Below, piece by piece: positions 8,026 through 17,614 of a stretch of DNA of 64,000 nt (position 1 is its first letter; each line of letters begins with the position of its first letter). The position numbers and the translations under genes are program-made. The stretch comes from Eubacterium sp. GTDB taxonomy: Bacteria > Bacillota > Clostridia > Lachnospirales > Lachnospiraceae. The notes below the pieces were generated by a model. The model was not told the origin of the DNA, ran no database searches, and was given only the letters and a program-made list of their open reading frames with translations. The stretch is from assembly GCA_017433295.1 (NCBI GenBank), contig JAFRHL010000009.1, positions 1 through 64,000 of the forward strand. Direction: 5' to 3'.

Positions 8026-10320
8026 TTAACCCGTTGTTCTTTCTATGTCGATCACGCTTTCCACATTGCGCAGCTTCTTTATTATATGATTCAATTCCTC
8101 GATCCCGCTGATCTCAAAGCTCAGCTCCAGGGTCTTTAAGCCCTGCTTGCTGGTCCTGGTCTGAATGGAACTGATATCCACCTTAAGCTCCAGGAATGTC
8201 TTGGAGATATCCACCAGGATGCCGGTACGGTTATGGGCATAAATGCTGATCTCAGCCAGATATAGTTCACCGGTCTTGGCGGAAGCGTTCTCTTCCCATT
8301 CCGCATCGATCAGCCTTCTCCTGTCTTCCTCCGGCATTCCTACTATATTTGCGCAGTCTGTCCGGTGAATGGAAACACCCCTGCCTCTTGTGACAAAGCC
8401 GATGATCTCATCACCGGGGACAGGGCTGCAGCATTTGGAGAAGCGGACTGAAACATCATCAGCGCCCTTAACCGTAATACCTGACTTACTCCGGGGTCTG
8501 ACAGGCCGGTCGACGGTCTTATTTTTCTCCTCCACCGCGGTTATGGCGTCGAGGTCGGTCATCTGCTTTTTATGCTCTTTTTGATATTCCTCCACCAGCT
8601 TATTGACAACCTGGCCTTCCTTCAGGCCCCCGTGCCCCACTGCCGCCATCACTGCGTTCCAGTCCTTAAGGCCATATTTGGTCATACATTTCTTCTGGTA
8701 TTCCGGTTTATTATACTCAGGAAGGTTTAAGCCCCTGGATCTGGCGTATTTTTCAATGAGCTCCTTACCTTTCTGGATATTCTCTTCCTTGAACTGGGAC
8801 TTGAACCACTGGTTGATCTTGGTCCTTGCCTGGGAGCTTCTTACAATGGACAGCCAGTCGCGGCTGGGACCCCTGGAATTCTGGGAGGTTATGATCTCCA
8901 CCCGGTCACCGGTCTGCAGTTTATACTCGATGGGAACCTGACGTCCGTTGACCCTGGCTCCCACCATCCGGTTGCCCACCGCAGTATGGATCATGTAGGC
9001 AAAGTCAATGGGGGTCGAACCCGCAGGCAGTGTTTTTACATCGCCCTGGGGAGTAAAGCAGTAAACCTGTTCGGTAAAAAGGTCCAGGTCGGATTTCAGA
9101 GCCGTCAGGAACTCCTGGTTGTCGGACATGTCCTGCTGCCACTCCAGAATACGGCGCAGCCAGGCCAGCTTTTCTTCCTCTTTATTAATACTGCCGCCGC
9201 CCTCCTTGTACTTCCAGTGGGCAGCAATACCGTATTCGGCGGTACGGTGCATCTCAAAGGTCCTGATCTGGATCTCAAAGGGCCTTCCGCTGCTTCCGAT
9301 AAGGGTTGTGTGAAGGGACTGGTACATATTCTCCTTGGGCATGGCAATATAGTCCTTAAACCGCCCGGGAATAGGCTTATAAAGCTCATGGATCACTCCC
9401 AGGGCAGCGTAACAGTCCTTTACTGTCTCCACCTTGATCCTGACAGCGAATATATCATAAATCTGGTCAATGGTTTTGTTCTGGTTGCGCATCTTCTTGT
9501 AAATACTGAAATAATGCTTGACCCGGCCATTGACCTCCGCCTTGATGCCGGCCTCCTCCATATGCCTTCTGACCTCTGCCACAGTATCTTCTATGAAGCC
9601 CTGCCGTTCTTCTTTGGTGTTCTGAAGCTTTTCCTCCAGATCCGCGTAAACCTCCGGCTGGAGGTACTTAAGGCACAGGTCATCCAGTTCGATCTTGATC
9701 TTGGAGATACCGAGCCGGTGGGCGATGGGAGCGTAAATGTCCATGGTTTCCCTGGCCTTCTCCCTCTGCTTTTCCGGCTTCATATACTTAAGGGTCCTCA
9801 TGTTATGAAGACGGTCAGCCAGCTTGATCAGAATGACCCGGATATCCTTGGCCATGGCCAGGAACATCTTCCGTAAGTTCTCTGCCTGGACATCCAGCTT
9901 ATCTTCCGAGTAGGAAAGCTGTCCCAGCTTGGTGACGCCGTCCACCAGCAGGGCCACCTCGCTGTTGAACATGCGGGCGATATCATCCAGAGTGTATTCC
10001 GTATCCTCCACCACATCATGGAGGAGACCGGCCACGATGGTCTCCTTGTCGAGCTCCAGCTCCGCAAGGATGGTGGCAACGCAGAGCGGATGGATAATAT
10101 AAGCTTCTCCGGACTTCCGCTTCTGGTTATTATGCGCCTTCTGGGCCAGATGATAGGCTCTTTCGATCATGGAAAAATCTGTAGACGGATGATAGGCGCG
10201 GATTGCTTTCACCAGATTCTGATACAGTATTTCCGGGTCAGTAAAATCTTTTGGTCTGCTAATGTCTTTTTCTGTACGTTTTATTCTTTTTTTCTGGGAA
10301 TCCACAGCATATCTCACCAC
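8026..10320 (-). CDS. relA: bifunctional (p)ppGpp synthetase/hydrolase, RelA/SpoT family
   Basis: A 764-residue long-type Rel protein. The order is an HD hydrolase domain (HDVVED at 101-106), the synthetase domain (YFSIYKKMRNQ and DYIAMPKENMYQSLHTT), a TGS domain (VYCFTPQGDVKTLPAGSTPIDFAY), a helical region with a conserved Cys-rich segment (SKCCSPVPGDE) and a C-terminal ACT domain. The intact HD motif implies both synthesis and hydrolysis of ppGpp in the stringent response. The start is unsure: GTG codons at 10320 and 10317 are candidates and no ATG is near. It has its own promoter and leads the eight-gene run down to the patB-like gene. Confidence 0.95.
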   Translation of the reverse strand: MVRYAVDSQKKRIKRTEKDISRPKDFTDPEILYQNLVKAIRAYHPSTDFSMIERAYHLAQKAHNNQKRKSGEAYIIHPLCVATILAELELDKETIVAGLLHDVVEDTEYTLDDIARMFNSEVALLVDGVTKLGQLSYSEDKLDVQAENLRKMFLAMAKDIRVILIKLADRLHNMRTLKYMKPEKQREKARETMDIYAPIAHRLGISKIKIELDDLCLKYLQPEVYADLEEKLQNTKEERQGFIEDTVAEVRRHMEEAGIKAEVNGRVKHYFSIYKKMRNQNKTIDQIYDIFAVRIKVETVKDCYAALGVIHELYKPIPGRFKDYIAMPKENMYQSLHTTLIGSSGRPFEIQIRTFEMHRTAEYGIAAHWKYKEGGGSINKEEEKLAWLRRILEWQQDMSDNQEFLTALKSDLDLFTEQVYCFTPQGDVKTLPAGSTPIDFAYMIHTAVGNRMVGARVNGRQVPIEYKLQTGDRVEIITSQNSRGPSRDWLSIVRSSQARTKINQWFKSQFKEENIQKGKELIEKYARSRGLNLPEYNKPEYQKKCMTKYGLKDWNAVMAAVGHGGLKEGQVVNKLVEEYQKEHKKQMTDLDAITAVEEKNKTVDRPVRPRSKSGITVKGADDVSVRFSKCCSPVPGDEIIGFVTRGRGVSIHRTDCANIVGMPEEDRRRLIDAEWEENASAKTGELYLAEISIYAHNRTGILVDISKTFLELKVDISSIQTRTSKQGLKTLELSFEISGIEELNHIIKKLRNVESVIDIERTTG

Positions 10321-10341
10321 ACTTTCAGATTTTTAAATTAT

Positions 10342-10370
10342 ATTATACACCAGAAGTCTTTTTTATACAA
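10342..10370 (-). promoter_or_regulatory. relA promoter
   Basis: On the minus strand -35 TTGTAT (10365-10370) is followed after 17 bp by a perfect -10 TATAAT (10342-10347), 22 bases before the proposed GTG start of relA. It lies in the 61-base gap after the pyrI stop, giving relA a transcript independent of pyrBI with a very short leader. Confidence 0.65.
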
Positions 10371-10381
10371 GTAACGACAGG

Positions 10382-10804
10382 TCAGTATTCGCTCTTTTTA
10401 GCCTCGCAGTATATACAGCGGTATATCCTCTTTTCCCGGTCTGCCAGCTTGAATACATGGTCGATCCCCCTCTCCACGGAGGTGATGCACCTGGGATTCT
10501 TGCAGCGGATAATATGAGTGATCCGCTCGGGAAGCTCAACATGTTTCTTTTTCGCGATCTTTCCATCCTTGATATAGCATACGGTGATGTCCGGGTCCAC
10601 ATATCCGAGGATATCCAGATTGATGTCCAGAGTATCGGCGATCTTGATGATATCCTTCTTACCCATTTTATTGCTGAAGGCATTTTTTATGATGGCAACA
10701 CTGCAGTCCAGCTTGTCAAGCCCCAGGTATTTGTAGATCTCCATGCTTTTTCCTGCTTTAATGTGATCCAGCACGATTCCGTTTTTAATACTGTCAATTT
10801 TCAT
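10382..10804 (-). CDS. pyrI: aspartate carbamoyltransferase regulatory subunit
   Basis: A 140-residue PyrI protein. The N-terminal allosteric nucleotide-binding domain begins [14 protein letters not shown] and contains the [15 protein letters not shown] segment. The C-terminal zinc domain has cysteines in RCKNPRCI and RCIYCEAK (a Cx4C...CxxC pattern) that hold it to the catalytic subunit. It confers feedback control on pyrimidine synthesis. It overlaps the 3' end of pyrB by 11 bases, so the two subunits are made from one coupled message, as in enterobacteria. Confidence 0.95.
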   Translation of the reverse strand: MKIDSIKNGIVLDHIKAGKSMEIYKYLGLDKLDCSVAIIKNAFSNKMGKKDIIKIADTLDINLDILGYVDPDITVCYIKDGKIAKKKHVELPERITHIIRCKNPRCITSVERGIDHVFKLADREKRIYRCIYCEAKKSEY

Positions 10805-11720
10805 CTGCGCTCACCCCCAGTAATGTCATGATCAAAGCCATCCTGATATATTTTCCATAGAGTGCCTGTTTGAAATAGCATGCCCTCGGGTCGTCATCCA
10901 CTTCGGTGGATATCTCATTGACACGGGGCAGCGGATGCATGATGCACAGGTCCTCCCTGGCCGTTTTCAGCTTATCAGAGTCAAGAATATAGCTGTCTTT
11001 TAAGCGTATATAATCTGCCTCATTAAAGAATCGTTCCCTCTGGACCCTGGTCATATAGAGGATATCCAGTTCCGGCATGACCTCCTCCATGGTCCTGACC
11101 TCTTTATAGGAAATATTGTTTTTTTCAAATACATCCTTCAAAATGTATTCGGGAAGTCTCAGCTCTTCCGGAGAGATCATAATAAAATGCACATTTTCAT
11201 AACGGGACATGGCTTTTATTATTGAATGCACGGTCCGTCCGAACTTAAGATCCCCGCACAGGCCGATGGTCAGGTCATGAAGCCTGCCCTTTTCCCGGTG
11301 GATGGTCATCAGGTCGGTAAGGGTCTGGGTGGGATGGTTATGACCCCCGTCTCCGGCATTGATCACAGGAATATCAACCTTGCCGGCAGCCACGTAGGGC
11401 GCCCCCTCCTTTGGATGTCTCATGGCAATGATATCCGCATAGCCGGAAACCACCCTGACTGTGTCCGATACGCTTTCTCCTTTGGCTGAAGAAGAAGAAT
11501 CGGCAGAAGAAAAACCAAGTACATTTCCTCCCAGCTCCATCATGGCAGATTCAAAGCTTAAACGGGTTCTTGTACTTGGTTCAAAGAATAAGGTTGCAAG
11601 TTTTTTATGTTTACATACTTCCTGATATTTCTCTTTATGAGCAATAATATCATCGGCCAGGGTCAGTAACTGACTGATCTCCTGTACAGATAAATCCATG
11701 GGGTCAATTAAATGCTTCAT
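10794..11720 (-). CDS. pyrB: aspartate carbamoyltransferase catalytic subunit
   Basis: A 308-residue catalytic chain condensing carbamoyl phosphate and aspartate, the first committed step of pyrimidine synthesis. The carbamoyl-phosphate loop [13 protein letters not shown] is at 45-57 and HPTQTLTDL and [12 protein letters not shown] are present. The start at 11720 follows AAGGAGGTTCCC. It is paired with pyrI. The rest of the pyr operon is absent from the window, and no PyrR-type attenuator is evident in the ~65-base leader. Confidence 0.96.
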   Translation of the reverse strand: MKHLIDPMDLSVQEISQLLTLADDIIAHKEKYQEVCKHKKLATLFFEPSTRTRLSFESAMMELGGNVLGFSSADSSSSAKGESVSDTVRVVSGYADIIAMRHPKEGAPYVAAGKVDIPVINAGDGGHNHPTQTLTDLMTIHREKGRLHDLTIGLCGDLKFGRTVHSIIKAMSRYENVHFIMISPEELRLPEYILKDVFEKNNISYKEVRTMEEVMPELDILYMTRVQRERFFNEADYIRLKDSYILDSDKLKTAREDLCIMHPLPRVNEISTEVDDDPRACYFKQALYGKYIRMALIMTLLGVSADEN

Positions 11721-11790
11721 GGGAACCTCCTTGTATGTTAATCCATATTTGTAACCCTTTTAAATGCTTTAAATTACAGATATTTCAATT

Positions 11791-11819
11791 AATATACTCG
11801 TTCCCGCAGAATCTGTCAA
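11791..11819 (-). promoter_or_regulatory. pyrBI promoter
   Basis: On the minus strand a consensus -35 TTGACA (11814-11819) is followed after exactly 17 bp by TATATT (11791-11796). It lies 6 bases past the icd stop codon, so pyrBI does not depend on read-through from icd. Confidence 0.75.
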
Positions 11820-11825
11820 GTAAGC

Positions 11826-13034
11826 TCAGCGACTTTCCTCCAGTCTTTTCCTTACCGCCCTGATGAAATCTTCACTGTTGACAGGATGGACATACTCCAA
11901 AGTGGTGATCAGGGCAAGGTCTTTGGTCATGGTCCCGCTCTCGATGGTATCAATGGTGGCCTTCTCCAGTTTATCCGCGAACTCCATCAGTTCGGGGATC
12001 TGATCCAGCTTTCCTCTTTTCCTTAAGGCTCCTGTCCATGCGAAGATGGTGGCCACCGAGTTGGTGGAGGTCTCCTCTCCTTTTAAATGTTTATAATAAT
12101 GTCTCTGCACGGTACCGTGGGCGGCTTCATATTCTGTTGTCCCGTCCGGAGCCACCAGAACAGAGGTCATCATGGCCAGGGAACCGAAGGCTGTTGCCAC
12201 CATGTCGCTCATTACATCCCCGTCATAGTTTTTGCATGCCCAGATATACCCTCCCTCGGACCGGATCACCCTGGCCACGGCATCGTCTATGAGGGTATAG
12301 AAATATTCTATGCCGGCCTCGTCAAAACGTTCCTTATATTCGGCATCAAAGATCTCCTGAAAAATGTCCTTGAAGGAGTGATCGTATTTTTTGGAAATCG
12401 TATCCTTTGTGGCAAACCACAGGTCCTGACCGGTCTCCAGAGCATAGTTAAAGCAGGATCTGGCGAAGCTTTCAATGGAGCTGTTGAGATTATGCATTCC
12501 CTGCAGGATCCCCGGCCCGTCAAAATCATGGATCGTCTCCCTGATCTGGCTTCCATCCTCCGCGGTAAATACAAGCTCTGCCTTCCCCGGTCCCGGAATC
12601 TTCATATCCACGGCCTTATATACATCTCCATAGGCATGCCTGGCGATGGTAATGGGTTTCTTCCAGGTCCTTACGGTGGGGTTGATGCCTTTTACAATGA
12701 TGGGGGCCCGGAAAACCGTACCATCAAGGATGGCCCGGATGGTTCCGTTGGGGCTCTTATACATTTCCTTCAGGTCATACTCCTCCACCCGGGCGGCATT
12801 GGGGGTGATGGTGGCGCATTTAACCGCGACACCGTACTTTTTGGCTGCCAGGGCTGAATCGATGGTGACCTGGTCCCCTGTCTCATCTCTGTGCTTTAAG
12901 CCCAGATCATAATACTCTGTCTTAAGGTCAATAAAGGGAAGAAGAAGTTCCTCCTTGATCATCTTCCAGAGTATCCTTGTCATCTCGTCTCCGTCCATCT
13001 CAACCAGCGGAGTAGTCATTCTGATTTTATCCAT
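11826..13034 (-). CDS. icd: NADP-type isocitrate dehydrogenase (eukaryote-like class)
   Basis: A 402-residue isocitrate dehydrogenase making 2-oxoglutarate. The sequence is of the homodimeric class also found in eukaryotes rather than the E. coli type: it has the [18 protein letters not shown]-terminus, [16 protein letters not shown] (isocitrate-binding serine region), [12 protein letters not shown] and [10 protein letters not shown]. Together with the citrate synthase at 43-44.5 kb it supplies the oxidative branch of a partial TCA cycle for glutamate synthesis. It has its own promoter upstream and is divergent from the subtilase gene. Confidence 0.95.
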   Translation of the reverse strand: MDKIRMTTPLVEMDGDEMTRILWKMIKEELLLPFIDLKTEYYDLGLKHRDETGDQVTIDSALAAKKYGVAVKCATITPNAARVEEYDLKEMYKSPNGTIRAILDGTVFRAPIIVKGINPTVRTWKKPITIARHAYGDVYKAVDMKIPGPGKAELVFTAEDGSQIRETIHDFDGPGILQGMHNLNSSIESFARSCFNYALETGQDLWFATKDTISKKYDHSFKDIFQEIFDAEYKERFDEAGIEYFYTLIDDAVARVIRSEGGYIWACKNYDGDVMSDMVATAFGSLAMMTSVLVAPDGTTEYEAAHGTVQRHYYKHLKGEETSTNSVATIFAWTGALRKRGKLDQIPELMEFADKLEKATIDTIESGTMTKDLALITTLEYVHPVNSEDFIRAVRKRLEESR

Positions 13035-13133
13035 CTTTATTCCTTTCTGCTCTTTAAAACTTGATCATCTGATCACGAAAGTCCCCCGGCGGATCCCTCC
13101 GGGTTCCTTTCCCACACTTTTACACTGGGTATC

Positions 13134-13162
13134 ATTATAATGAAATACCAGGTAAAATGCAA
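13134..13162 (-). promoter_or_regulatory. icd promoter
   Basis: On the minus strand -35 TTGCAT (13157-13162), a 17-bp spacer and a perfect -10 TATAAT (13134-13139). The ~90-base leader contains a GC-rich hairpin (CCCGG...CCGGG around 13084-13103). The same -35 hexamer is found at the gltA promoter. The remainder of 13035-13285 must also hold the promoter of the divergent subtilase gene, but no convincing site was seen for it. Confidence 0.65.
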
Positions 13163-13285
13163 GTTTTTACCCTGATTTATTCATTTACCTTTTGTATCCT
13201 GCATATATATTTGAATAATGGCTTGATAACCGTCTGCTGGAAAATTACTGTTGAATTCCCCGGCAGGCGTTTTCTGGGTATTTTT

Positions 13286-15187
13286 ATGACTGAACAAAAA
13301 CTGGAACCTGAATTGAACTTATCCTTAAATCTCTCCGCCTCCGAACGCATGATGTGTTCTGTACTTTGCTCAGGCTACAATTTCGAAACGGACCGCTGGC
13401 GGCTGATCCTTCTGTATCAGGGATCCCTGGAGGAAATCAGCGGGAGCGTCCCCTTTGTCTATGTCCCCCTCCTTGGCCCCTTTGCCATCATTGATATTGC
13501 GTCGGCAGACATCGGAAAACTCCTTTCTTATCCGCAGATACTCTATCTGGAGCTGTCCAGGCCCCTTTATCTGGAGGTTGTGACAGGTCTTTCTTCCTCC
13601 TGCCTTGATGCCTCCCCCTTCATCCCATACGGGTCTGACAGCGGTTTTTTCCCGTCGGATACTTCACTGACCGGCAGGGGGACGGCCATTGCTGTTATTG
13701 ATTCCGGGGTAGATTACAGGCACCCGGATTTCCGCAATGCCGACGGTTCCACCAGGCTCTTAAGCTACTGGGACCAGAGCCTCCCCTATGAAAATGACAA
13801 CAGATACAGACTTGGACATATTTTCTCCGAGGATGACCTGAATGAGCTCCTGCTGAACCCGGAGGGCGCCGGCAGGCCTTCTTATGCAGCCGGGCCGGCT
13901 GCTGATGCTTCAGCTCTTATGGCCCCGGCTGCTGATACTCTGAATACTTCAGCTGTCATGGCCCCGGCTGCTGATATTTCAGGCCATGGTACCCATGTGG
14001 CGGGGATCTGCGCAGGGAACGGCAGAAGCAGCGGGGGCAGGAACCGGGGTGTGGCGCCTGAGGCATCCCTTATCGTTGTGAAGCTTAAAAATGAGGGTTC
14101 CTCTGTTTATACTGATTATGCCAGCCTCATGATGGCACTGGACTATGTGGTTCGTTTTGCCCGGGAATACTCCCTGCCTCTTTCTGTAAATATCAGCTAT
14201 GGTTCCAATGACGGCGCCCACAACGGCAGCAGCCTGATAGAACGGTTCTTACAAAACTGTATCTATTACGGAAGAAATACCATTACCGTGGGCACAGGCA
14301 ATGAAGGTCTGTCAAGAAGGCACAGCAGCGCGGTGATCCCCGGCATCCGGCCGGGAAATACTCCTTCCGGTGCCGGTTTGATGTATCCCTTTTCATTCAG
14401 CGTGGCCTCCGGTGAAAGAAACCTCTATCTGCAGCTCTGGAAGAATCCGGTGGACAGTTATGATTACCAGCTTACCACCCCCGACCAGCAGACTGTTATC
14501 ATTACAGGCAAGGCCGGAATTTACCGGTACCGGCTGGGAACAAGCCAGGTCCTGGTATCCATAAGCCAGTCCACACCTTATCAGCCCCTGCAGGAGGTCT
14601 TTGTATCTTTCGGCCCTTTGCAGGCCCCGGGCCGGCCGGATGGTACGGCAGAAGAAAGCTTCCTGCCTGCAGGGATCTGGCAGTTTACTGTCATAAGCAG
14701 GTCAGTTACCGACGGCAGGCTCAACCTCTGGCTTCCCTCCAGAGAAGCCACCAGCAGCGGCACCGGGTTTCTGGATCCTGACCCTGCTTTAACTCTGACG
14801 GTCCCCTCCAGTGCCAAAAATGTGATCAGTGTCAGCGGCTACGACAGCAGCACCGATGTTTTCGCATCTTTTTCGGGCCAGGGCTTTACCGGCCCCTTCT
14901 GCACCAAACCCGACCTGTGCGCTCCGGCCGTGAATATCCTGAGCACCACACCGGGAGGCGGCTACAGTATCCGCTCCGGCACCTCCATGGCCGCCCCCTT
15001 TGTCTCAGGCTCCTGTGCCCTTCTGATGCAATGGGGGATCGTCCGGGGAAGTGACCCCTTCCTGTTCGGCGAAAAAGTAAAGGCAGCACTCTGGAAGGGT
15101 TCCAGAGCACTGCCTGCTTTCCGTGATTATCCCAACGCCCAGGTGGGCTGGGGCAAATTATGTTTCAGGGACAGTGTACCGGAATGA
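13286..15187 (+). CDS. subtilisin-like serine protease of the clostridial Csp-like S8 group
   Basis: A 633-residue S8 peptidase. The triad is complete: Asp139 in VIDSGVD, His234 in GHGTHVAG and Ser567 in SGTSMAAP. The ~100-residue N-terminal region looks like an inhibitory prodomain, and a beta-rich insert near 390-520 fits the jelly-roll seen in Csp germination proteases. There is no signal peptide, also as in Csp proteins. The stretch 199-232, between Asp and His, holds an Ala/Pro-rich tandem repeat (APAAD units). The ATG at 13286 is chosen because the protein then begins in the family manner; 43 upstream in-frame residues look non-coding. A role in spore germination is inferred. It ends 6 bases before convergent dapB. 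Confidence 0.85.
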   Translation: MTEQKLEPELNLSLNLSASERMMCSVLCSGYNFETDRWRLILLYQGSLEEISGSVPFVYVPLLGPFAIIDIASADIGKLLSYPQILYLELSRPLYLEVVTGLSSSCLDASPFIPYGSDSGFFPSDTSLTGRGTAIAVIDSGVDYRHPDFRNADGSTRLLSYWDQSLPYENDNRYRLGHIFSEDDLNELLLNPEGAGRPSYAAGPAADASALMAPAADTLNTSAVMAPAADISGHGTHVAGICAGNGRSSGGRNRGVAPEASLIVVKLKNEGSSVYTDYASLMMALDYVVRFAREYSLPLSVNISYGSNDGAHNGSSLIERFLQNCIYYGRNTITVGTGNEGLSRRHSSAVIPGIRPGNTPSGAGLMYPFSFSVASGERNLYLQLWKNPVDSYDYQLTTPDQQTVIITGKAGIYRYRLGTSQVLVSISQSTPYQPLQEVFVSFGPLQAPGRPDGTAEESFLPAGIWQFTVISRSVTDGRLNLWLPSREATSSGTGFLDPDPALTLTVPSSAKNVISVSGYDSSTDVFASFSGQGFTGPFCTKPDLCAPAVNILSTTPGGGYSIRSGTSMAAPFVSGSCALLMQWGIVRGSDPFLFGEKVKAALWKGSRALPAFRDYPNAQVGWGKLCFRDSVPE

Positions 15188-15193
15188 TCCCCA

Positions 15194-15955
15194 TCATAAC
15201 TGTCCGATCACATCTCCCATATCATACAGGCCGGCAGGCTTATCTGCCAGATAGATTGCCGCCTGTATGGCGCCTTTTCCAAAGACTGCCCGGGAATAGG
15301 CGCTGTGCTTCAGCTCAATGACCTCGTCGGTACCCGCGAAGATCACCTCGTGGTCTCCGACGATGGTGCCGCCTCTGACAGCGGAAATCCCGATCTCCTT
15401 TACCGGCCGCTGCATGCGGCGCTGACTGCGGTCATAGGTGTAGGTATAGCTGCCCTCCAGGACTTCATTTACAGAATCCGCCAGGGCCAGGGCAGTACCG
15501 GAGGGTGCATCCAGTTTTCTTCTGTGATGTCTCTCCACAATATCAATATCAAAGCCCGCCTGGCTTAAGATCCTTGCGGCATCCTTTATCAGCTTCATGA
15601 GCGTGTTGATTCCAAGAGACATATTTGCCGATCTGAGCACCGCCACCTTCCTGCTGACATCCTCCAGATGGGAAAGCTGTTCGGGGCTGAGCCCGGTGGT
15701 GCATTCCACCAGAGGCACCTTCTTCTCGGCGGCAAAATCCAGCACTGCGTCAACAGCCGCCGCGGCTGAAAAGTCAATGATCACGTCGATGTCTGTATCC
15801 ACATCCTTAAGGGAGGTATATACAGGAAAGGGAGTCCCTTCCGGAACTGTCACATCCACGCCTGCTGCCACTTCGATCTGGTCCATATCTTTGATCAGGT
15901 CACAGATCACATGCCCCATAAAGCCGTTGCATCCATATACTAATACTTTTGTCAT
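15194..15955 (-). CDS. dapB: 4-hydroxy-tetrahydrodipicolinate reductase
   Basis: A 253-residue DapB enzyme of the lysine/diaminopimelate pathway. The Rossmann motif is GCNGFMGHVI, the catalytic motif HHRRKLDAPSGTAL is present, as is the VRGGTIVGDHEVIF segment. The start at 15955 was chosen over a GTG one codon upstream because AGAGGAGGAATGTG positions this ATG. It follows dapA by 48 bases, and the product of DapA is its substrate, so they probably form one transcript. Diaminopimelate also feeds peptidoglycan and, via tetrahydrodipicolinate, spore dipicolinate. Confidence 0.96.
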   Translation of the reverse strand: MTKVLVYGCNGFMGHVICDLIKDMDQIEVAAGVDVTVPEGTPFPVYTSLKDVDTDIDVIIDFSAAAAVDAVLDFAAEKKVPLVECTTGLSPEQLSHLEDVSRKVAVLRSANMSLGINTLMKLIKDAARILSQAGFDIDIVERHHRRKLDAPSGTALALADSVNEVLEGSYTYTYDRSQRRMQRPVKEIGISAVRGGTIVGDHEVIFAGTDEVIELKHSAYSRAVFGKGAIQAAIYLADKPAGLYDMGDVIGQL

Positions 15956-16003
15956 CACATTCCTCCTCTAAAAAATGGAAACGAACGAAATCCGGCTCCT
16001 GAC

Positions 16004-16891
16004 CTATGCAAGGATCCCTGTTTCAATCATAGCCCTGCGAAGACGCTCCGTGTGCTCCGGTTCCATCTCGGTAAGGGGTCTTCTGAGGTGGCCGCCACAG
16101 ATGCCCATAAGCTCAAGAGCCTTCTTAACCGGAATCGGATTTACCTCACAGAAAAGGGCGCGGATCAGCTCAAAATATTTGATCTGCAGATCCCGGCTTT
16201 TGTCTGTGTTTCCGGCAAAATATTCTGCGCAGATGTTGTGAGTGTCTTCCGGAGCGATATTGGATAATACAGAAATAACTCCCTTGGCTCCCAGGGAGAG
16301 CATGGGAACGATCATATCGTCATTTCCGGAATAAATGTCTATGTCACCCTGGGTGTCATACATCAGCTGGGCTGTGTAAGTGACATCGCCGGTGGCATCC
16401 TTGATGGCTACAATATTATCTACATCCTTCACCAGCTGTGCCATGGTCTTTGACTCGATCTTACATCCGGTACGGCCGGGGATATTGTAGATGATGATGG
16501 GAAGGCTGGTTCGCTCGGCAATATAAGTATAGTGCTCGATCAGGCCCTTCTGGGTTGCCTTGTTATAATAGGGCGAAACGATAAGGGCTGCGTCCGCTCC
16601 GGCTTCCTCTGCCTTCCTTGTGAGAAAAACGGCGGTTCTGGTATCATTGGAGCCTGTTCCTGCAATTACCGGGACACGCTTATTCACATGGTTCACACAA
16701 TAGCGGATGGCGGCAAGATGCTCCTCATGGTTGAGAGTAGAGGCCTCCCCTGTGGTTCCACATACAACGATGGCATCCGTCTTGTTCTCGATCTGGAAAT
16801 CGATCAGCTTTCCGAAGCTCTTATAATCAATATTGTAATTGTCGTCAAAGGGGGTAGCAATGGCTACTCCGGCACCTGTAAAAATGGCCAT
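16004..16891 (-). CDS. dapA: 4-hydroxy-tetrahydrodipicolinate synthase
   Basis: A 295-residue class I aldolase condensing pyruvate with aspartate semialdehyde. The Schiff-base lysine is Lys164 in VAIKDATGD, Tyr135 lies in IIYNIPGRTG, and VCGTTGEASTL forms the pyruvate carboxylate loop. AAGGAAGGTTAATT precedes the ATG. It is upstream of dapB and downstream of the corrinoid adenosyltransferase gene (44-base gap). Whether it is lysine-feedback inhibited cannot be judged from the sequence. Confidence 0.95.
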   Translation of the reverse strand: MAIFTGAGVAIATPFDDNYNIDYKSFGKLIDFQIENKTDAIVVCGTTGEASTLNHEEHLAAIRYCVNHVNKRVPVIAGTGSNDTRTAVFLTRKAEEAGADAALIVSPYYNKATQKGLIEHYTYIAERTSLPIIIYNIPGRTGCKIESKTMAQLVKDVDNIVAIKDATGDVTYTAQLMYDTQGDIDIYSGNDDMIVPMLSLGAKGVISVLSNIAPEDTHNICAEYFAGNTDKSRDLQIKYFELIRALFCEVNPIPVKKALELMGICGGHLRRPLTEMEPEHTERLRRAMIETGILA

Positions 16892-16935
16892 AATTAACCT
16901 TCCTTTCTTTTCTTCCGGTTTTCTTGAGAATATCC

Positions 16936-17442
16936 CTAATCAAGGATCTCCCTGTCGTTTTCCTTCTCGGCAGTAATACTGTAAATACAGTCGGCCAGGT
17001 TCATAAAGGCATCCGGCATCTTGCGGCCGGTCAAAATGACATCCATGGAATCATTCTTTATGCTGACCAGGTTATAAAGCTCTTCCACGGTAATGATGCC
17101 GTAATCGATCAGCCCGAATATTTCATCAAGAATAAGCACATCACACTGGCAGGTATCAAGAACCTTCTTTGTATATGACAGGGCGGTCTGTATGTTGGCG
17201 ACCTGTTCCCTCTGTTCCTCGGGGCTCAGATCGGAGAATACACATCCGGCTCTCTCAAACCGGAAAATCTGCAGTTCCGGTTCCAGCTTTTTAAGATACT
17301 CCAGGGTATGGTTATTCTTCCCTTTAAGGAACTGCACCATGATGACCTGTTTTCCCTCGGCGGCAGCCCGGATGCCGAGACCAAGAGCCGCTGTGGTCTT
17401 GCCCCGTCCTGTTCCATGATAAATCTGTATACTTCCGTCCAT
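16936..17442 (-). CDS. cobO: corrinoid adenosyltransferase, CobO/BtuR (CobA) type
   Basis: A 168-residue P-loop enzyme that adenosylates cob(I)alamin or cobyrinate, using ATP to make coenzyme B12 forms. The Walker-type loop GTGRGKTTAALG is near residues 10-21, and MVQFLKG and VLILDEIFGLIDYG match the family. The ATG at 17442 is preferred because AAAGG lies 7 bases before it; an ATG 5 codons upstream (17457) has no RBS but cannot be excluded. It is upstream of dapA without a functional link. No other cobalamin gene is present here. Confidence 0.88.
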   Translation of the reverse strand: MDGSIQIYHGTGRGKTTAALGLGIRAAAEGKQVIMVQFLKGKNNHTLEYLKKLEPELQIFRFERAGCVFSDLSPEEQREQVANIQTALSYTKKVLDTCQCDVLILDEIFGLIDYGIITVEELYNLVSIKNDSMDVILTGRKMPDAFMNLADCIYSITAEKENDREILD

Positions 17443-17614
17443 AATCTGACCTTTCATCTTAAACGGACAAAATCCGTTTCATGTAAATCTTTTCTTTATG
17501 GTATAAGTCCGGCTGTTAAATATCGGGGTCATAATATCATATTTTTTGCAAAAAATCTATAGAAATCCGCCGGAGACTTAATAGTCTTTAATAATCAACC
17601 TGAATTTCTCATAT

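Noticed and set aside
8986..9876. Long plus-strand frame opposite relA
   Set aside because: It is fully antisense to a conserved enzyme, has no RBS and no family features.
10321..11790. PyrR-type attenuator for pyrBI
   Set aside because: The leader before pyrB is only ~65 bases and holds no anti-antiterminator fold or terminator with U-tract.
12087..12857. Long plus-strand frame opposite icd
   Set aside because: Shadow of the conserved isocitrate dehydrogenase gene.
13157..13285. N-terminal extension of the subtilase with a hydrophobic stretch, resembling a signal peptide
   Set aside because: It overlaps the icd promoter, lacks an RBS and is not part of the family; the ATG at 13286 fits better.
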